DNA from: an uncultured Nitrospirota bacterium
Lineage (GTDB): Bacteria > Nitrospirota > Nitrospiria > Nitrospirales > UBA8639
NCBI GenBank assembly: GCA_937139405.1
Contig: CAKZPV010000047.1
Coordinates: 119,002 to 183,001, forward strand
DNA length: 64,000 bases
Direction of reading: 5' to 3'
Under the pieces are notes generated by a model, which was not told where the DNA came from, searched no databases, and worked only from the letters and a program-made list of their open reading frames with translations. Each line of letters opens with the position of its first letter. Position 1 is the stretch's first letter. Shown here piece by piece: positions 44,674 through 54,800 of the stretch. A program made the translations under genes and the position numbers.

Positions 44674-45378
44674 ATGAACGAACTGTCCGGAACCACGGAT
44701 ACCAAGTGGGTGGTGTATTGGGAACGAGAATATTCGACGGCTTTTGCCCCGGAACGGCTAAAACTCGACTTTCACCCACACCGACCCATGATGACCGGGA
44801 TGTCTCTGGAGGACCAGCGAAATTTGGCCGCGAGTGGGTACAAGGTGATGCCTGATGATTGTGGTCCGGTGCGATTTGTGGGGCAATATGGTTGGCTTAT
44901 CCGCTCTCCAGCGGATTGCAGAATTCGGAAAGCTGAGAAAGGGTTCGAGTGGCAATCGCCTCCGATTCTTCCCGAAGAACGATTGCTTGGGTATAAATCG
45001 TATTCTGGGATGTATGTAGACAGTATTCTCAATAGTGGATTTCCCAAGTTGTGTTGTGGCATTCGTTTTTATTATCCCAAACAATTGGGCATGATGATGA
45101 AGGATGTGCCTAATCATTTTTACCATCTACCTCAACGCCCTTTTTCTGTTTGGGAAGGCGTGAAAACCCAGGAATATAAAACGACTCCCAACCTCTACGA
45201 CTTTCTTCCTGACTACGATGCCTTCGTGACCAACTTCTTGCTGCAATTAGAGATTCCCTCCCGAGAACCCATCACCATTTATCGAGGTGATCCTATCGGC
45301 ATTGTCTTTCCTGTCCTTCTTCCCAAGCATGTTGTGATGGAAGAACTCAAACGCCCTCCCGAAGCAGTAAACTCCTAA
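44674..45378 (+). CDS. Hypothetical 234-residue protein
   Basis: A soluble protein without signal peptide or membrane helix, rich in aromatic and proline residues: WVVYWEREYSTAFAPERLKL, CGPVRFVGQYGWLIRSPADCRI, FYHLPQRPFSVWEGVK. The end, EIPSREPITIYRGDPIGIVFPVLLP, resembles a beta-rich fold seen in a family of uncharacterised proteins (possibly DUF6065), but I am not sure. It follows the flavodoxin gene by 36 bp on the same strand. Confidence 0.55.
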   Translation: MNELSGTTDTKWVVYWEREYSTAFAPERLKLDFHPHRPMMTGMSLEDQRNLAASGYKVMPDDCGPVRFVGQYGWLIRSPADCRIRKAEKGFEWQSPPILPEERLLGYKSYSGMYVDSILNSGFPKLCCGIRFYYPKQLGMMMKDVPNHFYHLPQRPFSVWEGVKTQEYKTTPNLYDFLPDYDAFVTNFLLQLEIPSREPITIYRGDPIGIVFPVLLPKHVVMEELKRPPEAVNS

Positions 45379-45456
45379 TTTAAGAAAAACGATTCATTGA
45401 TGGCCTATTGGGAGACTGGTCGGTGAAACCCTCATCAATATGGCTTCCTCCTCCCA

Positions 45457-45640
45457 ATGTTTTCCCATGTAAAGCAGGCCTCCAAGATTCTTCAGAATGT
45501 GGTCCATCAAACACCGGTTCTAGGATCATCATTTTTAGATGACCGCTGTGGAGGCACCGTTTTCCTCAAATGTAAAATTTCCAATGCCCTGGAATCTTTA
45601 AATTTCGGCGGGCTTACCATTCTTTGGCTTGTAAGGAATC
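45457..45640 (+). pseudogene. Threonine/serine dehydratase fragment, frameshifted
   Basis: The reading HVKQASKILQNVVHQTPVLGSSFLDDRCGGTVFLKC matches the start of PLP-dependent threonine ammonia-lyases. After KC the match continues in another frame as NFQCPGIFKFRRAYHSLA, including the lysine that binds PLP. One base has been lost near TGTAAAATTTCC (about 45573). The match then ends, so only about 60 of the expected 320 or more residues remain. Confidence 0.65.
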
Positions 45641-45800
45641 CTCCGCGCCGTTTCATCAGGTCGTCACCGTATCTTGTCTTACATGACAATGCGCCGCCGC
45701 ACTTGACCAGCGATAGCGTTCGGCCTTTTGCACGATGCTGGCCCGAACCGAATTCCGTTCCACATACTAGAGCGTGGCCACAGATAAGGTTCATCAAAAG
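45640..45800 (-). pseudogene. Remnant of a REP-associated tyrosine transposase (RAYT)
   Basis: On the minus strand from 45766 the frame reads YVERNSVRASIVQKAERYRWSSAAAHC, the conserved YxELNPVRAxxVxxAExYxWSSAxAH block of Y1/RAYT transposases. An in-frame TAG stands just before it and no HxH or catalytic Tyr part is found. Compare YIELNPIRAEIVRHPRDYRWSSYHVH in the intact copy at 62781-63473. Confidence 0.6.
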
Positions 45801-45830
45801 CGGCTGAAAAATACCGACCTTGCTATTCGT

Positions 45831-45860
45831 AAAAAGCCCGTTTAAAATTCCTATTCGTTG
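45831..45860 (+). repeat. Direct repeat 1
   Basis: Starts AAAAAGCCCGTTTAAAATTC; 28 of 30 positions match the copy at 45904-45933, with a 43-bp spacer. Confidence 0.7.
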
Positions 45861-45903
45861 ATTGCCCTCCCCCGCGATTTCTTTGGTACTTTTCTTCTCG
45901 TTC

Positions 45904-45933
45904 AAAAAGCCCGTTTAAAATTCCGATTCGTTA
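45904..45933 (+). repeat. Direct repeat 2
   Basis: Second copy of the AAAAAGCCCGTTTAAAATTC repeat. The AAAAAGCC start is also the end sequence of the MITE-like insert at 42672-42823. Confidence 0.7.
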
Positions 45934-46149
45934 ATAATCGTCCCGGCACCCCTAACTTTGAAACCCGCGTCTTCAGGAATACGCAGAAACCGCCACACAC
46001 CGTTCAGTTCGACTTTACGTACGAGTTCTGATAACCATTTCCAGTGTAGCCGTGCCACGTGTGCGGCTACACCATTTCCTAGCAACCACCGGCGTACCGA
46101 GTGACGCCGGAACAATTCGCTCATCCGGTCAGAAGGTAGATTTTACTAC

Positions 46150-47481
46150 ATGACAACAAGTTGGGGAAAAAGATCGCGAAAAAAACCACTGAGCATGTTT
46201 GCCGTTGCCGTGGTTGTGCTGGGTGCAATGTATGCAGTATGGCTGGCTTTTGGCACAAGAGGTAGCGGTGAGAAGGACATTCTGGAAATCGAGTTCTGGG
46301 CGATGGGCCGCGAAGGGGAAATTGTTCCGGAGCTGCTACAAAGGTTTGAACGCGAGAATCCTGGTGTTCGTGTCATTGTCCAGCAGGTACCTTGGACAGC
46401 GGCCCATGAAAAACTGCTGACGGCATTTGCTGGAGACGCACTTCCTGATGTTGCCCAGATGGGCAATACATGGATAGCGGAATTTGCAGCACTTGATGCC
46501 ATTGCCAGGCTGGACGAGATGGCAGGTACTTCTTCCGTTATTGAGGAACAGGATTATTTCCCGGGTATCTGGGCAACGAACAGGGTTGCAGAGAGACTGT
46601 ATGGGGTGCCCTGGTATGTGGATACGCGGCTTGTCTTTTATCGGCAGGATATTCTCAGTGCTGCCGGGATTGTTCGTCCTCCACGTGACTGGGCGGAATG
46701 GATGCAGGCCGCAACGGCAGTGAAGAAGTATGTTGGGAAAGACAGCTTTGCTCTTTTCGTGCCACTGAATGAATTTGAAATGCAAGTTTCCCTTGCTCTC
46801 CAGCAAGGTGTTCCGTTACTGCGGGACGGTAATCGTTATGGCAATTTTTCTAGCCCTGAGCTGGTGGCAGCTCTTGATTTTTATCTCGACTTTTTCCGCA
46901 AGGGGCTGGCACCGCCTTCCAGTGAAACGGAAATTTCCAATGTGTGGGATGAATTTGCACGTGGCTACTTTACCTTCTATTTGACCGGGCCGTGGAATAT
47001 TGGCGAATTTCGCCGCCGGTTGCCTGCTGGTATGCAGGATGATTGGATGACGGCAATATTTCCTGGACCCAAGGGGCCAGGGGCATCGACCGCGGGCGGT
47101 TCGAGCCTGGTGGTCTTTGAAAATTCCGGCCAAAGGGATGTGGCATTCCGGCTTGTTGAATTCCTGTCACGTCCTGAAATCCAGCAACAGTTTTACGAGA
47201 AAAGCGGCAATTTGCCACCGCGGCGTTCAAGCTGGCGTGGAGATCGACTTGAATCAGATCCTTACGTCGTGGCCTTCAGAGATCAGCTTGAACGCGTTCT
47301 TCCAACACCGAAAATTCCTGAATGGGAACGCATTGTGCAGGAATTGCGCATGGTGACAGAGCGTGCTGTCCATGAGAAGTGGACCGCTGAAGAGGCGGCT
47401 CGTGAACTGGATAGCCGAATTGATCACATTCTTGAAAAACGTCGCTGGATGCTGGCACAAGAAAGGGGAGACGATTCGTGA
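46150..47481 (+). CDS. Sugar ABC transporter substrate-binding protein
   Basis: A 443-residue extracellular solute-binding protein of the MalE/UgpB type. An N-terminal hydrophobic anchor (MFAVAVVVLGAMYAVWLAFG, about 16-35) has no lipobox Cys. The mature part has IEFWAMGREGEIVPELLQRFERENPGVRV, LPDVAQMGNTWIAEFA, LYGVPWYVDTRLVFYR and FYLTGPWNIGEF. The permease gene starts on the last bases (GTGA overlap at 47478-47481). It probably recognises a glucoside or oligosaccharide, given the GH1 gene in the operon. Confidence 0.85.
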   Translation: MTTSWGKRSRKKPLSMFAVAVVVLGAMYAVWLAFGTRGSGEKDILEIEFWAMGREGEIVPELLQRFERENPGVRVIVQQVPWTAAHEKLLTAFAGDALPDVAQMGNTWIAEFAALDAIARLDEMAGTSSVIEEQDYFPGIWATNRVAERLYGVPWYVDTRLVFYRQDILSAAGIVRPPRDWAEWMQAATAVKKYVGKDSFALFVPLNEFEMQVSLALQQGVPLLRDGNRYGNFSSPELVAALDFYLDFFRKGLAPPSSETEISNVWDEFARGYFTFYLTGPWNIGEFRRRLPAGMQDDWMTAIFPGPKGPGASTAGGSSLVVFENSGQRDVAFRLVEFLSRPEIQQQFYEKSGNLPPRRSSWRGDRLESDPYVVAFRDQLERVLPTPKIPEWERIVQELRMVTERAVHEKWTAEEAARELDSRIDHILEKRRWMLAQERGDDS

Positions 47482-48359
47482 AGCCGTCAGTTGCGGGTTG
47501 GCTGTTTGCAGGTCCAGCGCTTGCTATCATTGCCGTCTTTTTCTTTCTGCCAGTGTTGGCTGCATTGGCAATCAGTCTGACGGACTTTGATATCTATGCC
47601 CTAGCCGACCTTTCCAATCTGCGATTTGTAGGTTTCCAAAACTATGCAGATCTGTTGCAAAGGCCGCTTTTCTGGCAGGCGCTGAGTAACACCCTGTATT
47701 TTGTGCTGGTCGGTGCGCCTTTGTCGGTGCTGGTTTCACTGGCAGCGGCACTTTTGCTAAATGGGCAGAGAGTGCGTTTCAAGGGATTTTTTAGGACCGC
47801 CCTTTTTGCGCCGGTGGTGACGACAGTTGTTGCCGTTGCGGTGATATGGCGATACCTCCTGCATACCCGCTATGGTTTTATCAACTATGGTCTCGACTCG
47901 TTAGGCTTGCCTACGGTGGACTGGCTCGGCGATCCGCGATTTTCAATGCCCTCAATCATTCTTTTCGCGGTCTGGAAGAACTTCGGTTACAATATGATCA
48001 TTCTTCTAGCGGGCCTCCAAGCCATCCCTGGCGATTTGTATGAGGCTGCGCGAATTGACGGTGCCAATGCCCGGCAGCGTTTTTCCCATGTCACTTTGCC
48101 TGCCTTGGTTCCCTCGCTGTTTCTGGTTGGGGTGCTGACCATGGCCGCGTACTTCCAGCTATTTGCCGAACCCTATGTGATGACACAGGGTGGACCTGTC
48201 CAGAGCACACTCAGCATCATTTATCTGATGTATGAAGAAGGCTTTAAGTGGTGGAGTTTGGGCTCTGCATCCGCCGTGGCTTTCATTCTTTTTATGTTCA
48301 TGATTATTGCGGCAATTGGCCAGTTTGTTGTGATGCGCCGGTACGGAAGTGGAGTATGA
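47478..48359 (+). CDS. Sugar ABC transporter permease (MalF/UgpA type)
   Basis: A 293-residue inner membrane protein with six hydrophobic helices, starting at GTG 47478 within the upstream stop. The ATPase-contacting EAA loop is YEAARIDGANARQRFSHVTLPALVPSLF. The N-terminal FLPVLAALAISLTDFD is typical of MalF/UgpA permeases. Confidence 0.88.
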   Translation: MKPSVAGWLFAGPALAIIAVFFFLPVLAALAISLTDFDIYALADLSNLRFVGFQNYADLLQRPLFWQALSNTLYFVLVGAPLSVLVSLAAALLLNGQRVRFKGFFRTALFAPVVTTVVAVAVIWRYLLHTRYGFINYGLDSLGLPTVDWLGDPRFSMPSIILFAVWKNFGYNMIILLAGLQAIPGDLYEAARIDGANARQRFSHVTLPALVPSLFLVGVLTMAAYFQLFAEPYVMTQGGPVQSTLSIIYLMYEEGFKWWSLGSASAVAFILFMFMIIAAIGQFVVMRRYGSGV

Positions 48360-48363
48360 GGCC

Positions 48364-49185
48364 ATGAAAAAACTGTGGAGTGGATCCGGAGTTCATATCG
48401 GCCTGTCGTTCCTCGCCATGTTTGCAATAATCCCGTTGCTGTGGATGCTGAGTGTGTCCTTTATGTCTCCGGGAGAGGTAAGCAGTTTTCCACCACCGCT
48501 TTTGCCGGAGAACCCGACATTCGATAATTATACAAAGCTCTTTGAATATTCCAATATGGGAAGGAATTTTCTGAATTCCCTGTTTGTTGCGTCGGCCGCA
48601 ACGCTATTGTCGCTCACGTTCAATGTCTCTGCCGGATATGCTTTTGCCAAACTGGAGTTCAAGGGACGACAACTGCTCTTTCGCTGTCTTCTGAGCGCCC
48701 TTGTTATTCCTGCACAGGTTTCCATGATTCCACTCTTCCTGATGTTGAAGGGTATGGGGCTGGTCAATAGCTGGATTGGTGTTCTTATCCCCTTTGTTGC
48801 CAGCATATTTGGTATCTTCCTAGTAAGGCAGTATGCACTATCAATTCCGACGGAAATGATCGAGTCGGCCCGGATTGAAGGGGCTAGTGAAATGCGTATT
48901 TTCCAGTCGGTGGTGTTGCCGTTACTGAAACCCATTCTTATTACACTTGGGCTGTTTACCTTTCTAGCCGCATGGAATGATTTCTTCTGGCCCCTCATCG
49001 TCCTGACGGACAGTGACAAATATACTTTGCCGATTGCGCTTGCATCTCTGTCACGGGAGCATGTGCAGGATGTCGAATTGATGATGGCAGGTGCCGTGGT
49101 CACCGTGACACCAGTCCTGGTTCTTTTTTTGACGCTTCAGCGTTTTTATATGAGTGGATATCTTGCGGGAAGTGTAAAGGGTTGA
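48364..49185 (+). CDS. Sugar ABC transporter permease (MalG/UgpE type)
   Basis: A 273-residue second permease with the EAA loop IESARIEGASEMRIFQSVVLPLLKPILITLGLFTFLAAWNDF and the family ending MSGYLAGSVKG. ATG 48364 has GAGG 4-7 nt upstream and lies 4 bp after the first permease's stop; a GTG at 48349 would overlap. Confidence 0.88.
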   Translation: MKKLWSGSGVHIGLSFLAMFAIIPLLWMLSVSFMSPGEVSSFPPPLLPENPTFDNYTKLFEYSNMGRNFLNSLFVASAATLLSLTFNVSAGYAFAKLEFKGRQLLFRCLLSALVIPAQVSMIPLFLMLKGMGLVNSWIGVLIPFVASIFGIFLVRQYALSIPTEMIESARIEGASEMRIFQSVVLPLLKPILITLGLFTFLAAWNDFFWPLIVLTDSDKYTLPIALASLSREHVQDVELMMAGAVVTVTPVLVLFLTLQRFYMSGYLAGSVKG

Positions 49186-49322
49186 GATTCTTCTGGCGGA
49201 AATCATGCTGCCTATTTGCCGAAGGGAATCCTTGTTTTTTGTAATTTGCGGAGCGACTGATGAAGTTGCCGATATGCGAACTGGATTGTGTTCAGACTTT
49301 TTAAAATAAAGGATGCGAGTCA

Positions 49323-50711
49323 ATGAAAAACAACTCAACATTTCCCGACGGGTTTCTCTGGGGTGCTGCGACATCGGCTTACCAGATTGAGGGTGATCCG
49401 CTGGCAGATGGTGCAGGTCCAAGCATATGGCAGCGTTTTGCCCACACGCCGGGAAATACCGTAAACGGCGATACGGGCGATGTAGCCTGTGACCATTACA
49501 ATCGTTGGCGCGAGGATATTGCTCTAATGAAGGAGCTGGGGTTACAGGCCTATCGGTTTTCGGTGGCCTGGTCGCGTATTTTTCCTGAAGGCAAAGGAAG
49601 CCTGAATGAGAAAGGCCTGGATTTCTATGAAAAACTTGTTGATGGCCTTCTAGAAACAGGGATTGAACCACTCCTGACGTTGTATCACTGGGATTTGCCG
49701 GCAGCGTTAGATGATCGTGGCGGGTGGTTGAATCCAGACATTGCAAATTGGTTTGCTGAGTATGGGGAAGCCATGTATCGCCGACTGGATGACCGGGTAA
49801 AAAAATGGACGACACTCAATGAACCATGGGTGGTCACGGATGGCGGATATTTGCATGGTGTGCTGGCTCCTGGGCATTCCTGTCACTATGAAGCGCCGAT
49901 CGCTGCGCATAATCTTATGCGCGCACATGGAGCTGCTGTTCAGGCCTATCGGGCAGTTGGGACTAATGAAATCGGCCTTGTTGTGAATATCGAGCCGAAG
50001 TATCCGGCTTCAGATGATCAGAAAGATCTGGCGGCCGCTAATCGGGCGGATGCTTATATGAACAGGCAGTTTCTTGATCCCGCCTTACTGGGATTCTATC
50101 CGGAGGAAATGCAGGAGATATTTGGTGACGCCTGGCCTGAATGGCCTGCCGAGGACTTGGACCTCATTTGTCAGAAGATTGATTTTGTCGGGTTGAATTA
50201 TTACACACGCGCCGTGACATGTGATGAGCCGGACTCCTTGCCTGTCAGGGCCGGGGCCGTTCGCCAGCCGCACAAGACCTATACGGAAACAGGGTGGGAG
50301 GTCTACCCGGATGGGCTTTCCGATACGCTGCTGTGGCTAAAGAAGCGCTATGGTGAGATGCCGCTATATATCACCGAGAATGGCTCGGCATTTTTTGATC
50401 CGCCGAAAGCTGTGAATGGCCGTGTTATTGATCCAATACGAATGCACTATCTGAACCAGCATCTTTGCGCGGTTCGGGCAGCGATTGAGAAAGGCGTTGA
50501 TGTACGGGGATACATGGCTTGGTCCCTGATGGACAACTATGAATGGTCTCTTGGCTATGCCAAACGATTTGGCATCGTGCATGTCGATTTTGAGACCCTT
50601 GAGCGTACGCCGAAGGATACAGCCCGCTATTATTCGAAAATTATCGAATCCAACGGTTCAGTTCTAGACGAACCTTTCCTGCCTCTTTCAGTGCATACGC
50701 GTCATGGCTAG
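49323..50711 (+). CDS. GH1 beta-glucosidase
   Basis: A 462-residue glycoside hydrolase family 1 enzyme without signal peptide, so cytosolic. The N-terminal signature is FPDGFLWGAATSAYQIEG. The acid/base Glu is in TLNEPWVV, the nucleophile in PLYITENGSAF, and WSLMDNYEWSLGYAKRFGIVHVDF is the conserved end. It would cleave imported beta-glucosides to glucose. It overlaps the next gene by 8 bp and is preceded by 137 bp with no promoter I can name. Confidence 0.92.
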   Translation: MKNNSTFPDGFLWGAATSAYQIEGDPLADGAGPSIWQRFAHTPGNTVNGDTGDVACDHYNRWREDIALMKELGLQAYRFSVAWSRIFPEGKGSLNEKGLDFYEKLVDGLLETGIEPLLTLYHWDLPAALDDRGGWLNPDIANWFAEYGEAMYRRLDDRVKKWTTLNEPWVVTDGGYLHGVLAPGHSCHYEAPIAAHNLMRAHGAAVQAYRAVGTNEIGLVVNIEPKYPASDDQKDLAAANRADAYMNRQFLDPALLGFYPEEMQEIFGDAWPEWPAEDLDLICQKIDFVGLNYYTRAVTCDEPDSLPVRAGAVRQPHKTYTETGWEVYPDGLSDTLLWLKKRYGEMPLYITENGSAFFDPPKAVNGRVIDPIRMHYLNQHLCAVRAAIEKGVDVRGYMAWSLMDNYEWSLGYAKRFGIVHVDFETLERTPKDTARYYSKIIESNGSVLDEPFLPLSVHTRHG

Positions 50712-51831
50712 TCTTACCCTGAGAAATCTTCATAAGAGATTCGGCAATACTACCGTATTGTCCGGGATTAACCTGGATGTCGCGAGTGGCGAGTTTGTTG
50801 TCATTGTGGGTCCTTCAGGGTGCGGCAAATCTACTCTGTTGCGTGCCATAGCGGGCCTAGAGGATATCGATGAGGGAACAATCAAAATTGGTGAGATAGA
50901 TGTTTTGATGCTTCCACCTTCCAAGCGAGGTATTGCGATGGTGTTCCAGTCATATGCCCTGTACCCGCATATGACTGTCTATGAAAACATGAGCTTCGGG
51001 ATGAAAATTGCTGGAGCCCCTGCGGAGGAAATTGACCAAGTGGTGCGCGCTGCTGCCGATACGCTTGGTCTTGCCACGCTGCTTGAGCGGACACCAAAAG
51101 AGCTTTCTGGTGGACAACGTCAGCGTACGGCCATTGGCAGGGCGATAGTCAGACGCCCGCGAATATTCCTGTTTGATGAACCGCTGTCAAACCTGGATGC
51201 ATCTCTTCGAGTGAAGATGCGTCATGAAATTGCACGATTGCATGATATGCTTGAGACAACGATGATCTATGTCACTCATGACCAGGCCGAGGCTATGACA
51301 CTGGCGGATCGCATCGTTGTTCTCAGGGATGGTTTTGTTGAACAAACAGGTTCGCCAAACGAACTCTACAATTATCCTGCCAACCGCTTTGTCGCCGGCT
51401 TTATCGGATCGCCGGCCATGAACTTTCTGGCAGGGTTCGTGGTGGACAGCCATCCCAATAAAACCATTGTCCGACTTGAAAGCGGAACGATGATCCATGT
51501 AAATACTGGTGCCGGAGAGCTGTCTCCGGATTCTCCGGTCACGCTTGGCATCCGTCCGGAGCATCTGGCTACGGGGGGCAATCATAACAGCATCAAGACA
51601 GAGGTTAAGCTTGTGGAGCCACTGGGCAGCCATTCCTATGTCTATTTGGACACACCAGATGCTCATGAACCACTGATCTTTCGTGCTTCCGGCGATTTCC
51701 GTGGCGCGAAGGGAGACGGGCTGACTGTATGTATTTCAGCAGACGACTGCCATCTTTTCGGGACAGACGGCGGGGAGCTTCGACAAAAACCTTCTGGACG
51801 CATCACGATAAATCAGGGAGATCACTTATGA
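50704..51831 (+). CDS. Sugar ABC transporter ATPase (MalK/UgpC type)
   Basis: A 375-residue ATPase: Walker A VGPSGCGKST, signature LSGGQRQRTAIGRA, Walker B FLFDEPLSNLD, H-loop VTHDQAEAMTLADR. A C-terminal regulatory OB-like domain (about 240-370, LGIRPEHL) marks it as the MalK/UgpC type that serves two-permease sugar importers. It starts inside the GH1 stop and ends on the ATGA that starts the next gene. Confidence 0.92.
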   Translation: MASLTLRNLHKRFGNTTVLSGINLDVASGEFVVIVGPSGCGKSTLLRAIAGLEDIDEGTIKIGEIDVLMLPPSKRGIAMVFQSYALYPHMTVYENMSFGMKIAGAPAEEIDQVVRAAADTLGLATLLERTPKELSGGQRQRTAIGRAIVRRPRIFLFDEPLSNLDASLRVKMRHEIARLHDMLETTMIYVTHDQAEAMTLADRIVVLRDGFVEQTGSPNELYNYPANRFVAGFIGSPAMNFLAGFVVDSHPNKTIVRLESGTMIHVNTGAGELSPDSPVTLGIRPEHLATGGNHNSIKTEVKLVEPLGSHSYVYLDTPDAHEPLIFRASGDFRGAKGDGLTVCISADDCHLFGTDGGELRQKPSGRITINQGDHL

Positions 51832-54800
51832 CGGTTCACAAGAGAAGTATGTTGACGTTTTTGGCTGCCCTGGTTCTGTTGGGGGTACCCGTGACAGCAG
51901 CGCTGTCAGCATCTGGCATACCGGCAAAAGACCAGTGGCGCGTTTCCGCCTCCTCGATCCAGAGCGATGAATTTCCACCGCGGAATCTTGCTGATAATGA
52001 CGCTGCCACCCGCTGGTCCAGTCAGCCAAAAGATAAGGAATGGTTTCTCGTTGATCTTGGAAAGGTGGTTGAGATTACCGGCTTTACCCTGCATTGGGAG
52101 AACGCCTATTCGAGCAAGTACAGTATCTCGGTCTCGACTGATGCCGTGGGGTGGATCTCGGTTTATGAAAACGACGACAGCGATGGGCAGATGGATGATA
52201 TTTATATCCGGCCTGTTTCCGCACGATATGTCCAGTTGGTGTCGCGAGTGAGAGCAACTGCCTGGGGCAATTCTCTCTGGGAACTCGATATCAAAGGGAC
52301 TGATGACCTTGTAGATATTACAGTGGTCGCTGGTGGCGGAGATGACCCTCAGGCCATGATGGATGGTAGTAAGGATACCATTTGGAAAAGCGAGGCGGTT
52401 GATCGGGCGGAATTGCTTCTAGACCTGCGCAAGTCCAGGACTATTTCTGGATTGCGTATCGACTGGGATCAGCATTATGCCGGTTTGGTGGACATGGCGA
52501 TTTCGCTGGATGCAAAAGAATGGAAACAGGTCTCCTCCATCTCCATCCCTGTCTCAGAATCACAGGAGCAATCCGATTTCGTTCCGCATGATGCAACTGA
52601 GGTACGCTATATTAGGCTGGTGCTTGCTGACCCTATTAAAGCCGAGGTCGGTTTTGGGATTGGCGAAATTTCGTTGCGTGGCCCCAAAGAAGCCTTCACC
52701 CCTTTTGTCCAGTATCAGTTTGATGCTCGGCAGGCTCCTTTCGGGGATTATCCCCCACATCTAAGGGGATATCAGACCTATTGGACCCTTGTCGGCCTTC
52801 CAAAGGATAGCGAGGAAAGTCTGTTTGATGAGTGGGGCAATCTGGAATTCCGGCGCGATAGTCCCATACTGATGCCCTATGTCAAAGAGGGTGAAAATCT
52901 GTATTCGGCTGCTGTCGCGGCGAACATCACCCAGGAATTGCAAGGCGGTTACTTGCCAGTTCCGACGGTTCGATGGGAAACGGGGAATGGACTTCATTTC
53001 AGGTCCGAGGCCATTACCAGTGGCCCAGTTGATGCAAGTATGACCTATGTGCGACATACGCTTGAAAATCGCTCCGATACTGTACGGCAAGGGGAAATCA
53101 TCGTCAGTGTCAGGCCTGCCCAGATCAATCCCAAGTGGCAACATGGCGGACTGTCGCCTATCAATTCGATCAGGTACGAACACGAAACCGGGAAACCGGT
53201 GATGATCAATGGTAAGCACAACTACATCTCCCTTTCACCCGCCGACAGTTTCCTCGCCCTGCAATATGCTCACGGGGATATTGCAAACGGTCTGCGGGGC
53301 AGGGTAGCGCCTGATGCGATGGCAAACAGCGAAGGCGAAACCATGTCTATTGATGATCAGACTGAGTCTGGTTTGCTCTCTGCCGCCTGGACATATGCAT
53401 TTGATTTGAACCCCGGTGAATCCAAGGCGGTTGTTCTTGCGGCTCCCCTGCATGAAACTTTGTCACATATGAAAACTGCCGAGGACTTCGGGAAATTGCG
53501 ACAGGAGTATGTGGCATTCTGGACCAACAAACTTAACCATGTGGGATTTGACCTTGCTAACAAAGCCATCGTTAATACCGTGAAATCGCAGGCAGCGTAT
53601 ATCCTGTTGAACAATGATGGCGTGGTCATCCAGCCCGGCTCACGTAGTTACAACCGGACCTGGATGCGGGATGGCGCGATGATTTCCTCCTCTCTTATGC
53701 GGCTTGGTTTTTTTGAGGAGGTCAGGGAATATCTTGACTGGTATGCAGAACGTGTTGAGCCAGATGGTCTCGTACCCCCCATTCTCTTCACCAGCGGTGA
53801 GGTGTATGACGGCTGGGGCAGGAATATCGAATGGGACAGCCAGGGGCAGTTTATCTATGCGATCATGGAGTACTATCGCTTTACTAATGACAGGGATTTC
53901 CTGGAAAAACATTTTGATTCGGTTCATCGGGCGATGAAATACCTTGTTACCTTGCGGGAGCGTACCCTTGATCCAGAACATTATAGAAATCTTGAGGCTG
54001 GTGAGCGCTTGAAAGGTATATTACCGCCGTCCATCAGCCATGAAGGTTTCATTACTCCAGTCCACAGCCATTGGGACAATTTTTGGGCTATTCGCGGCTG
54101 GGCAGATGGTATTGAAATAGCCGAGACCCTCGGCCGGGAATACTTAGCTGACTGGGCACGGACCGAGGCGGAAGCATTTAGCGAAAGCGTCAGGGAATCC
54201 ATTGAAAAGACCATTGCTTGGAAGTCCCTCGACTATATTCCTGTGGATGCCGACAAGGGCACTCCTGATCCTACCTCTATAGCCATTGCCCTGTTTCCGA
54301 CTGAATCCAGGCATGTACTGCAGGCAGATGTCTTGGACCAGACTTTTCAGGACTATTACCGGATGGTGAAGGAACGGGATGCCGGGCCAGAACATTATTC
54401 CTATACGCCTTACGAGGTACGCAACATTCTGGCCCTGACAACCCTAGGGTATCGCAAGGAAGCATTCGATCTGCATGAAATTCTCTTCAGGGGCAGGCGT
54501 CCGGCCAACTGGAATCAGTTTGCCGAGGTTGTCCTTTCCGACAGCCGTAGGGGTATCTATATCGGTGACATGCCACATACGTGGGTCGGGTCAGGATATG
54601 TCAATTCTGTGCGGGGTCTCATCCTGATGGAAGAGGACAAAAGTAAAACCCTAAACTTGCTGTTTGGCACTCCACGCGAATGGCTGGTGGACGAGGGTAT
54701 TTCCCTTTCGGATTTTCCCACGCATTTCGGAAACCTGATGATGCAGGCGAAGTGGGACGACAGTGCCCAGAGACTGAATCTGGATGTAGATTTACCACAA

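Larger units (their letters stand above)
45379..46149. other. Decayed region with gene fragments and direct repeats
   Basis: No intact gene over 770 bp. It contains a frameshifted threonine dehydratase fragment, a RAYT transposase remnant and two 30-bp direct repeats, each listed separately. A minus-strand frame of 69 codons (45915-46124, RFLRIPEDAGFKVRGAGTI) may be another fragment and ends inside the second repeat. The left edge of the acquired carbohydrate operon follows. Confidence 0.6.

Noticed and set aside
45831..45933. CRISPR array from the two 30-bp repeats
   Set aside because: Only two copies, a single spacer, and no cas gene. They better fit repeated insertion sequence ends.
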